DNA of 64,000 bases from NCBI RefSeq assembly GCF_004379255.2, contig NC_056047.1:20288293-20352292 (forward strand), written 5' to 3'. Of the stretch, positions 55,429 to 64,000 are shown piece by piece (within the stretch, counting starts at the first letter, position 1; each line of letters starts with the position of its first letter). The notes below the pieces were generated by a model. That model did not search any database. It worked only from the letters and a program-made list of their open reading frames with translations, and was not told the origin of the DNA. Made by a program: the position numbers and the translations under genes. This DNA is from Salvia splendens. Taxonomy: Eukaryota > Streptophyta > Magnoliopsida > Lamiales > Lamiaceae.

Positions 55429-56838
55429 ATGTCTAGCCGCACAAGTGAACACGGTCATCTGGTCATGGTATTGGAGGACATTATGCAACTTTATCGTATT
55501 GAAACAACCTATTTCTTGCACAATTACCTTAATGCCCGCACCCGGCTGGCAAAAAGAAAGGTCCTAGACCACGCAAAGCGGTATAGTATATTGAAAAAAA
55601 TCCCTACGCAAGTGGAGCACCTAGATAGACTTGTGCATGCTAGTGATACGGATTGCATCGCCAAATTGCGAATGGACTGCAACACCTTTGGACGGTTATG
55701 TCGTATACTACATGCGCGGGGTGGCCTGCACATCGGGAGATGTTTAGGAATCGAGGAACAGGTTGCCATGTTTTTGGGGGTACTTGCTCATCATGATAAA
55801 AACCGTGTGGTTAAATTCCATTTCCTCCGATCTGGGGCCACTGTTTCGCACATTGTGCACAACGTGCTTTGTGCAATTCTCAGCCTTCACTCGGTGCTGA
55901 TTTCCAAACCCACTCCCGTCGCCGAAAACAACACAGATCATAGATGGAAATGGTTTAAGGTATTATACTTTGTAATGCACTTATCAGCTGTTAACCTACA
56001 AGTTATTTTTATACAATTGTTCACCTAAATTGGCTCACTTAATTTTGGTTTTTTATTGAAGGGTTGTCTTGGTGCTCTTGATGGAACACACATCAACGTA
56101 CTCGTCAGCAATGAAGACAAGCCCCGATACAGAACCAGAAAGGGGCAAATTGCGACTAATACCCTTGCCGTGTGTGATCGAAACATGCAATTCGTGTATC
56201 TACTAGCCGGGTGGGAAGGGTCTGCTGGCGACTCCCGTATTCTTAGAGATGCAGTTACCCGGTATAATGGCTTCAAGGTGCCCCAAGGTATGTTGTTCTA
56301 TACCGGGGTAGTCCACTTATTCAAATATGTGTTCTTAAATAGAAAATCATCAAGCTGATGTTATTTGAATGATCTACGTGTAGGTTGTTACTACTTGTGT
56401 GATAATGCTTATGCTAACAGTAATGGCTTCCTCACACCATACCGTGGCGTGCGTTATCATCTGAAAGAGTATGGCCCAGGAACCGAGTCCCCGCAGGATC
56501 CAAAAGAAATGTTCAATATGCGCCATACTAAGGCAAGAAACATAATCGAACGAGCTTTTGCAGTCTTAAAAATGTGTCGGGGTATCCTTCGAAGTGCATC
56601 GTTCTATCCAATTGAGACTCAGATCCGCTTGATTATGTGTTGTTTTCTACTACACAATTTTATTCGGCGGGAGATGGAGGTTGATCCGGTCGAAATGGAG
56701 CTTGATGATGCTGATTTGGCGGAGTTGGGCAACACAGAAGAAAACATAGGCGCTGATTATGTGAATTGCGTCGAGCCAACTGCCGAATGGACTCGAGCCA
56801 GGGAGCAACTAGCAATGAACATGTGGATGAATAGATAG
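55429..56838 (+). CDS. PIF/Harbinger transposase, open reading frame
   Basis: Three exons (55429-55959, 56062-56287, 56384-56838) with GT-AG introns give 403 aa without stop or shift. The N-terminal part has a helix-turn-helix-like segment (CLGIEEQVAMFLGVLAH). The DDE nuclease core is complete: Asp184 in LGALDGTHI, Asp234 in GWEGSAGDSRIL and Glu308 in NIIERAFAVLKMCRGIL, followed by QIRLIMCCFLLHNFIRRE, the usual C-terminal block. The exon joins restore the family motifs exactly (FK-GCLGALDG and VPQ-GCYYLCDNAYAN), supporting the splicing. It would cut and rejoin element ends at TWA targets with the Myb-like partner. It is the only transposase in the window with no visible lesion. Confidence 0.9.
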
Positions 56839-56998
56839 GATTTGTTGTTAGCTACTGATCTTTTTCGAAACTTTTTGCAAACTATGTGATATTGTACTCA
56901 TTTGGTTTTATCCCCCTCTAACTAAACTTTTCTGGTTTTATCACATGTGGATGAATAGACGTTTAACACATCACTATATCACTGTATTCCGTATTAGA

Positions 56999-58160
56999 TT
57001 ATCATTTTATAAGGTAAAAGTATCATTTTATTGAACAAAAATGTCATTTTATACACCAAAAATACCTATCTTTCTACCCGGCAAAAGTATCATTCTATAG
57101 GCTGAAAGTATCATTCTATCGGGAAAAGGTATCATTTTATCAGTTTTATGTCATTTTGTCACGTTAAAGTATTATTTTATCAGCTTATATGCAATTTCTC
57201 CAGCTAAACTATCATTTTTATAAGCTAAATGTCATTTTATCCGCTTAGAGTATCATTTTATAAGGTAAAAGTATCATTTTATTAAACAAAAATGTCATTT
57301 TATACACCAAAAACACATATCATTCTATCGGCTGAAAGTATCATTCTATCGGCTGAAAGTATCATTCTATCGGGAAAAGGTATCATTTTATCAGTTTTAT
57401 GTCATTTTATCACGTTAAAGTATCATTTTATCAGCTTATATGCAATTTCTCCAGCTAAACTATCATTTTTATAAGCTAAATGTCATTTTATCCGCTTAGA
57501 GTATCATTTTATAAGGTAAAAGTATCATTTTATTAAACAAAAATGTCATTTTATACACCAAAAACACCTATCATTCTATCGGCTGAAAGTATCATTCTAT
57601 CGGCTGAAAGTATCATTCTATAGGCTGAAAGTATCATTCTATCGGGAAAAGGTATCATTTTATCAGTTTTATGTCATTTTGTCACGTTAAAGTATCATTT
57701 TATCAGCTTATATGCAATTTCTCCAGCTAAACTATCATTTTTATAAGCTAAATGTCATTTTATCCGCTTAGATTATCATTTTATAAGGTAAAAGTATCAT
57801 TTTATTAAACAAAAATGTCATTTTATACACCAAAAACACATATCATTCTATCGGCTGAAAGTATCATTCTATAGGCTGAAAGTATCATTCTATCGGGCAA
57901 AAGTATCATTTTATCACTTTTATGTCATTTTGTCACGTTAAAGTATCATTTTTCAGCTTATATGCAATTTCTCCAGCTAAACTATCATTTTTATAAGCTA
58001 ACTGTCATTTTATCCACTTAGAGTATCATTTTATAAGGTAAAAGTATCATTTTATTTAACAAAAATGTCATTTTATACACCAAAAACACCTATCATTCTA
58101 TCGGCTGAAAGTATCATTCTATCGTCTGAAAGTATCATTCTATCGTCTTATTTTATCATT
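56999..58160 (+). repeat. Minisatellite with higher-order repeat of about 250-270 bp
   Basis: The array is built from roughly 20-25-bp monomers, each with TATCATTTTAT or TATCATTCTAT joined to variable spacers (cggctgaaag, cacgttaaag, ccgcttagag, aaggtaaaag). The series repeats as a block about 4.5 times, with block starts near 56999, 57249, 57506, 57773 and 58023. It lies between the transposase and the Myb ORF. Confidence 0.92.
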
Positions 58161-58642
58161 TTAAATCAAACTCAAAATATACGTAAACTTGAATAGCTCT
58201 CATGTTATATTTTATCATAACAGAATAAGCCTTTCATATTATATTTTTTATTTTTTAATTACCTCTTCTCTTGAATAGCTCTCATGTTTTATAATAAAGA
58301 AATATTTATTTTTGTTGAAGGTAAATAAGTTAGATAATTTAAAATTATGATTTTGAAATAACTTAGATAATATTTATTCCTCCAATTGTGAAAAATCTTT
58401 TATAGGATATGCATAGCTATACTCCCCTAAGTACGGCGGTAGAAAAATGTCATTCATATTTACTCCTCCAATTGCAATTATGGTTGGGGTAGATATGTGT
58501 CAGTCGTAATTACTTCACAAGCCTTTCTTCAAGAAGTAATTAAGGTTGGGTGTGATGAGCCCATATCTCTATTTAATTATGAAACTTGACCGGCATTTGC
58601 ACCACCCAACTTTCGAAACTTGTTCTTCGAAGATCACAAGCC

Positions 58643-58825
58643 ATGGATATTCCTCTACAATCGGTCGTCCTTTACCAAGGCAAATGGACTGCGGATTGTG
58701 ACACAATCCTCGTCGATACTTTGGTGAGCAAGCAGAGTGAAATGCAATGCATCAACCCGCTCTTCCCCCGATGGAGTGTATTGCGTAGTGTGGCCTCGGA
58801 AATCCGGAGCATCGCTGGAGTCTAA
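58643..58825 (+). CDS. Short Myb/SANT-like ORF of the Harbinger element
   Basis: MDIPLQSVVLYQGKWTADCD, TILVDTLVSKQSE matches the first helix of the Myb/SANT-like domain (GxWTxxxDxxLVxxLV) of plant Harbinger ORF1 proteins. The frame ends after about 60 codons (ASEIRSIAGV), far short of the usual length, so it is either truncated or a first exon. An in-frame start lies further upstream (MTGICTTQLS at 58586), but ATG 58643 precedes the domain directly. It would serve as DNA-binding partner of the transposase. Confidence 0.5.
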   Translation: MDIPLQSVVLYQGKWTADCDTILVDTLVSKQSEMQCINPLFPRWSVLRSVASEIRSIAGV

Positions 58826-59485
58826 TTTTCTGCGGCTGAAGTAGATGGACGTGTTGATGTGCTCCATACGCGCTAAACTTTGTTGTTAGCCAAGACTTTG
58901 GGCGCATAAACTTTGCTTCTTTATCAGCCTGAAATTTCGGGTCTTTATATCATTCGCAAACAACACCAAAAAACTAACAACATATGAGTGTGTGAATGAG
59001 GGTTAAGTGCTTTGAAAAGACCAGGTATTACTTGAACGATTTGTTCCCATTGCTGATCATCACACTCAATCTTGTGATTCCCGTCACTATTGAATCCAAA
59101 ATGACATAAAACTGATAAAATGATACCCCGTCACTTTCATTCGCAGCGCTCCGGATTGCATTTTTGTTTCAGTAATGCTCTGTGTTTGTTATGAAACTGG
59201 AAGCTTTATTTACGCCTCATAAAAATGTTCAATTTTCGATTGCCGCTAAATTGTTCGTATGTGCGCGGCAAATAGTTTTCATGGAATGGTGTTAGGGGCA
59301 AACCAGTCATTGGCAGTCGGAAAAAGGCAGGTTAAAAAAATGGCAAAATGCAATTCCTCAAATCTGAAGCCCAATTAAGAGTCAATTAACGCCCATTTAG
59401 TATGTGAATTGTGTGGGCCCAGGAAACACATTTATGCCCTTGTTTCATTTAATGAGTACCCACAAGGGATGTAGTGAACACGCCC
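58826..59485. other. Harbinger 3' region
   Basis: No gene recognised; it holds the right subterminal region and TIR. Confidence 0.5.
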
Positions 59486-59488
59486 TAA

Positions 59489-60189
59489 GATTCGCCCTAA
59501 GATTTAACCGACGTTCTCTCTGCTCCCCCATCTCTCTCTGGAAAAATAAAAAAAATCTCATTTTCTACTATTCACTTCTTACCAATTCTCAACCTTTTAT
59601 CATAGAAGAGAGTAAAGAAAATTAGCTTGAATTCAGTTCTGCTAATGTGCCAATTGGGAGAAGCAAAGTCTCCATAAACATTCTCTAAGATTATTATTAT
59701 TATTTGACTCTGTTACGATTGAACAGTTTTTAATTGCAAATAATTAACTTCAGTATGTGCTGTATTTAGCTCAAACTCCCAGTTCTAAGATGTTTTTTTA
59801 CTTAATCATCTTGGATTAGGTGATCCTTACGTTGAAAATCCCATTGAATTTGAACCCATGCACCATCATATGAACGTAATTTTGCCACATTCATTTTCAT
59901 TTTCTAAATTCATCACTAAACAAAATGAAAATACCTCCATTTTAATACTACTGGAGAAGAATTGTATCTCCATTGCTATTTTCACAAGTCTATTTCCAAT
60001 TGAATTACAATTTCATTATATAGGGAGTTAAATCCAAACAATTTAATTTCTAATCATTAATAGAATAAATTTAACAATATTTAAATAAGTCAATAAGTAG
60101 CAATTAAGAAAAATAATAACAGAATTAATCAAGTTTCTTTTAAAAGAAAAAGAATATGAAAGAGATCTCAGACATCCAAGGAAGGAGAA
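59489..60189. other. Intergenic, possibly the 3' part of a minus-strand transcript
   Basis: No coding region recognised. If the promoter at 60604-60672 drives a long RNA, this stretch would be transcribed. Confidence 0.4.
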
Positions 60190-60286
60190 AAGCATCAGAA
60201 GCTCTCAAGCCCGGCGAAGGCGAAAGCTCTCAGGCGGCCACTGCGAATGTTTTGAGAAACAGCCTTAGCTTTATCATCACAGATCC
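60190..60286 (-). ncRNA. Candidate C/D-box snoRNA
   Basis: On the minus strand GTGATGA (C box, 60280-60274) is followed 40 bases later by CTGA (D', 60233-60230) and 30 bases after that by CTGA (D, 60198-60195). The span of about 86 nt is usual for plant C/D snoRNAs, and it lies downstream of a telo-box promoter as such genes often do. The terminal stem is weak and no rRNA target was verified, so this is a candidate only. The short peptide frames here do not resemble known proteins. Confidence 0.3.
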
Positions 60287-60603
60287 AATTCCAATTTCAC
60301 ACTAAAAATACATCAATCAAACCAAATTTCCATCCAATTATGGCCAGCAAATTACGGATCGAAAATGCTGACAAAGTGAAGGATGCTTGAATTTGAGGGA
60401 CGCATTCATCCCTCAAAACATTGCGAGAGGGCAAATCGATTTGTCCCTAATCTGATTCCAAAATTAAATCGAAATTCTCAAAAGATAAACACGGGAATTA
60501 GCAGAAATTCTGTAATTTCGGCGATGTTTCACGAAATTTCCCAAGTTGAGGAGAGCGATTGAATTGAACTGAATTGAGATTCTGTCAAAGGGAAATAGGG
60601 AGC

Positions 60604-60672
60604 AATATATAGTTAGAGATTAGGGTTTATTGAGTCGGAGAAAAATCAAATCGGGCTTTTACTACATGGGCC
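60604..60672 (-). promoter_or_regulatory. Minus-strand promoter: TATA, telo-box and site II element
   Basis: Read on the minus strand: GGCCCA (site II, complement of 60667-60672), AAACCCTAA (telo-box, 60628-60620) and CTATATATT (TATA, about 60613-60604) in the usual order and spacing. This set is typical of plant ribosomal-protein, snoRNA and other growth-linked genes. The transcript would start near 60575. Confidence 0.6.
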
Positions 60673-61849
60673 GGTATTTTAGTTAAGAATAAAGTTTATT
60701 TTTGTTTTCAAATATTGGGCCCAAAAAATTGCGGTTATATAAATTCGTACCCTTTTAATATTAGTAAAAGTTATGAATTGATAAAATATTATTACTTCTT
60801 CCATTCATCCATTTATTATAAGGAGTCCTAGTTTACTATTTTAATTCATCCGCAATTAATTTGTTCTGATATTTTTATTATAAATGATAGGTAGAATAGT
60901 GATAAAATGCTCATTTGTCATGGTATTTTAGCATGTTTAAATCCTCACAATAGCATTTTTTGCTATTTTGCTAGTATTTAAATATTGTCTCAGACGCAGG
61001 TTGATATAATCATTTAGTACTACTCGTATGTATGGTTCTAAAATGCTCATATTTATGAAATATTTTAATACTTATTAATTCTTTGCTGTATAGTAAATAT
61101 AATCTCTTTTTTTAAATAGTGAAAATTTTCAAGTAATAACACTAAATAAATCTATTTTTTTATATAAAACTAGAAAATAAAATAGTTGAGACAACTAGAG
61201 AAAAAAAATTAATTGAATTTTAGATCTTAAAACTATGCAATTATTTATCGACCCTCCAATATAAAATTCCTAGATATGCTACTATCGGACAGAGAAAGTA
61301 TTTTACATTTTATAACAGTTATCATCATCATTATATAGAAGCTGAGTTTTAAGCAACTAATTTATGCTATTTTCTTATACTTATAAATTTGGATAAATGT
61401 TTAAATCTATACATATATAAAATGGGAGTTATGTAAAAAATTAAAATAAAAATTCATTACAAATATGTTAATAAAGTTGGTGAAGTGAAAATGTTATGCA
61501 TATTCATCTAAGTTAAATCGATGATGACTTTTGAATCAATGATTTGTCAAAGCAAACAAGAACACGAGACACCAACAAGCAAACAATTAAAGGAGGATAT
61601 ATGATTTTTATTTTAGTATTATTTCAACTACGATTCCAGACAATTCATTAATGTGAATTCAAATTAATATTTATTAATTAATAAACAATCATGTTAAATA
61701 GAGCATTAAAATGGACTAAATTCTTCATCCAATTGGATAGTACTAAGAGCTAATTTTCGAATAAAAAATAAAATAAAAATCACACAAGCCAATTTCTATG
61801 GAAAATTAAAATAAAATAGGTACGAAATTAGACGTAGTAATGTACACTA
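60673..61849. other. Intergenic, AT-rich
   Basis: No gene, element end or RNA gene recognised. Confidence 0.45.
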
Positions 61850-61857
61850 GTTTGCAG

Positions 61858-62549
61858 TAGGGGTGTCGAAATGGGTTCCGGGTAACGGGTAATCCTGAAC
61901 CCGACCCGATACCCGCGGGGTATCGGGTACCCGTTGCCCGATGGAATCGGGAAATGGGGCGGGGTCGGGTATGATAATTTTGGGTTTTGCCGGTATCGGG
62001 TATCCCGATAGTCCCGAAAATACCCAATATATAGGTGGTGTTTGGATTAGCTCATATGATTATTTAAAGCATATATTTAAAAAAAATAAAATATAAGTTC
62101 TCAATTATTCTTAAAATTTATTCAAATGAGCATTTGTGCCGCTCATATGATTATTTAATCATCTTATCCCTAATTTATTCTTGAATTTAGATGTATAAGT
62201 GTAACAATATAAAAGATTAAGAATTTTAACTTAAAAATTAGAAATAGACGAAGACAAAGAATCAAAGATTACATGGCTTGCTCTCAATTCTCAACAAAAT
62301 TAAATAATAAAAAAAAAGTTTCAAGTTAGACTATTACATTCACCAAGAGTATTTTTAAAAAGCATCTAAAATATACAAATAATATTTAAAAAAAGAAGAT
62401 TTTAAAAAAAATGTTTGGGTCGGGTACCCGCGGTGTCGGGTGCAGGATACCCGACTCGGATATTGGGTAATACCCGACTAACTGCGGGATGGGTATCGGG
62501 ACTAACTTTTGGGCCAAAATCGGGTGCGGTACCCGTTTCGACCTCCCTA
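61858..62549. mobile_element. Non-autonomous hAT element
   Basis: The ends TAGGGGTGTCGAAATGGG and (inverted) CCCGTTTCGACCTCCCTA are flanked by the 8-bp duplication GTTTGCAG (61850-61857, 62550-62557). The subterminal regions are full of CGGGTACCCG/TATCGGGTA words around an AT-rich core. No transposase. Confidence 0.9.
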
Positions 62550-63181
62550 GTTTGCAGTTAGCTCATGTATATGCTGTGAATGAACGCACCAAAAAAACAA
62601 AACAAAATGAAGAAAAATCAATCTTTCCCAAATCAAAATCCAAAGCCGGCAGTCACGACCCATGTTAGAATAATCGTTGAAAGAGAGAGATGACTAGTTG
62701 ACAAGACGGCTCGAATTCTTCCTCAAATTCCAAGTTTTTCCATAATATCTCCACTGATTTCTGTAAATATACTCGTTTATCAGCTCTTTTTTGAATCCCC
62801 AATCATATGCACAAGCAAATTCAGTTCCTAAAATTATTGTCAACTTCCATTTTAGTTCTGGATTTTCTGAGTTAGGAGATAAAGATCAAATTTTGACCTT
62901 TTCTGGTAGTAGTGATGCTGTTTGTTTTGGCTAAGAACTGGTTTTTGCACTGTTTTATTGTTGATTGAGTTGAAATTTCAAAAAAAAATTTATTGTAGCA
63001 AGCATCTATTTCATTCTTTCTCGTTTAAAAGCACTGTTTTATCTGTTTATAGTCTGATTTGAATCTTTGCTTGATGTATTAATTGCTTGAATTCCTCAAA
63101 AAATTGTGATGGTGGTTGGGAATTGAGGAATCCATCCCTCTCTCTTTTGGATTTGATGAGCAGGCTTACAATTTAGTGATT

Positions 63182-63200
63182 GTGTGTGTGTGTGTGTTTT
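63182..63200 (+). repeat. (GT)n microsatellite
   Basis: A gtgtgtgtgtgtgtgtgt run in the presumed 5'UTR intron of the next gene. Confidence 0.9.
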
Positions 63201-63682
63201 CAAGAATTGATGTTTTACTATGGATTGAATTGAAATAGTTTTGCTTGGACAGGTGCAGGGGTAAAGGGACTGATGCAGTGCAGCTTCTTCTAGCAAATAG
63301 CTTATCTGTTTGAAATTGTGGCAAGTATTTCTCCCTCAAATAAATGCATTATGTAATCTATTTTTAGTCAAAAAAAATGAAATTTTGCTTGATGTATTGA
63401 TGCTTGAATGCTACATTAATGAAGTCTCTCATGGTTATGAATTAGTAGCATCTGATAAAATCTCACAGAAATTGGCTTTGAAGACTGAGTTGTAGAGAAT
63501 TTATGACTTCATATTGTTATTGTAACTTCATTTATAACTAACTAATGCTACATTATACATTTGTTTGAGAATTTCCTTTTCTGATTGAAATGAGCTCGAT
63601 TTAGATAAACCAAAGAAACATTATCAAATCCCTTCCTTCAATCTGATTTTATGGAAATTTTGTTTTCTTGAAACAGAAGAGA

Positions 63683-64000
63683 ATGTCTCCAAAAAGCAAG
63701 GAGGAAAACAAGGTAGCTCTTGATTTGGCTGCTTGGTTGTTCAACATTGTCACCTCAGTTGGAATCATCATTGTCAATAAAACCTTGATGGCTTCCTATG
63801 GTTTCACTTTCGGTATGTTAGTCTAGCCCTCTAAACATATTCTCGAACGAGAAAAAGGCCCGTCTCAACATTACCATACTTGTCTTTTAATGGGAGAGAA
63901 AGATTGCTTAAAATCAGCCTATTATTTTGTAGCTACAACTTTAACTGGCCTGCATTTTGCTGCCACGACCGTGATGACTCTAATCCTCAAACGGCATGGA
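63683..64000 (+). CDS. Nucleotide-sugar transporter (UDP-rhamnose/UDP-galactose transporter type), 5' part
   Basis: Exon 1 (63683-63812) begins [43 protein letters not shown]. After a 120-nt GT-AG intron, exon 2 (63933 to the edge) continues [23 protein letters not shown]. The first membrane helix with NK-LM and the [10 protein letters not shown] motif are hallmarks of the plant NST-KT subfamily (URGT type), ten-helix Golgi antiporters that exchange UDP-sugars for UMP to feed cell-wall polysaccharide synthesis. The join at FTF-A restores the family motif. The ATG follows a likely 5'UTR intron (aacag at 63672-63676), so the transcript probably begins in 62600-62900. The rest lies outside the window. 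Substrate cannot be told from this part. Confidence 0.85.

Larger units (their letters stand above)
54460..59485 (+). mobile_element. PIF/Harbinger element with intact transposase
   Basis: The ends GGACGTGTTCACTACT and (inverted) GATGTAGTGAACACGCCC are flanked by TAA (54457-54459, 59486-59488). Length is about 5.0 kb. It carries an open three-exon transposase, a 1.15-kb minisatellite, and a short Myb-like ORF on the same strand. This layout, transposase plus Myb/SANT protein, is that of autonomous PIF/Harbinger elements. Confidence 0.85.

Noticed and set aside
56999..58160. CRISPR-like appearance of short repeats with variable spacers
   Set aside because: Nuclear plant DNA, AT-rich imperfect units and spacers that recur in a fixed order; no cas genes.

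Overview
The window is nuclear DNA of a flowering plant, most likely a eudicot. GT-AG introns, plant gene families (group X ERF, ALMT, pectinesterase, UBP27, RPN5, a URGT-type nucleotide-sugar transporter), AT-rich intergenic DNA and dense Stowaway-type MITEs (TIR CTCCCTCCGTCCC, TA target duplications) all point that way. I cannot name the species. No bacterial, organellar or CRISPR features were seen.

Four host genes look functional. They are an AP2/ERF group X transcription factor (29900-31066, +), the 26S proteasome lid subunit RPN5 (39719-42860, -, 11 coding exons, 445 aa), the deubiquitinase UBP27 (49972-52993, +) and the 5' end of a nucleotide-sugar transporter leaving the right edge (63683-64000, +). 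A fifth transcription unit is suggested near 60190-60672 (-) by a telo-box/site II/TATA promoter and a snoRNA-like segment. Host relics are an ALMT pseudogene (1-765), a pectinesterase fragment (2145-2405), and C- and probable N-terminal pieces of the ribonucleotide reductase large subunit (12271-12542, about 13290-13395).

Most of the rest is transposons, many with readable ends and target duplications. From left to right: a PIF/Harbinger with dead transposase (2749-4645); MULE-1 (4755-8817) cut off by a truncated Athila-like LTR retroelement (8818 to about 12140); hAT-1 (14249-17937/17980) with a nested MITE; a Harbinger MITE (19095-19639); a Harbinger carrying only the Myb-like ORF1 (22985-24738); a nest of Harbinger MITE, hAT-2, TRIM and LINE (31361-38437); a complete MULE-2 (43094-49009) with 9-bp TSD, 230 bp upstream of RPN5; a GC-rich Harbinger-like MITE (53211-53798); a 5-kb PIF/Harbinger (54460-59485) whose transposase reads through intact; and a hAT MITE (61858-62549).

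The most interesting signal is shared by the two MULEs. Each carries, besides the SWIM/MULE transposase on the minus strand, a small GRF-type zinc-finger gene on the plus strand near its left end, convergent with the transposase. This recalls the mudrA/mudrB layout of maize MuDR but with a different second protein. Other notable signals are an intact Harbinger transposase next to a long TATCATTTTAT minisatellite, two elements with duplicated right ends, a near-perfect 115-bp foldback, and a 78-nt in-frame optional intron in UBP27.
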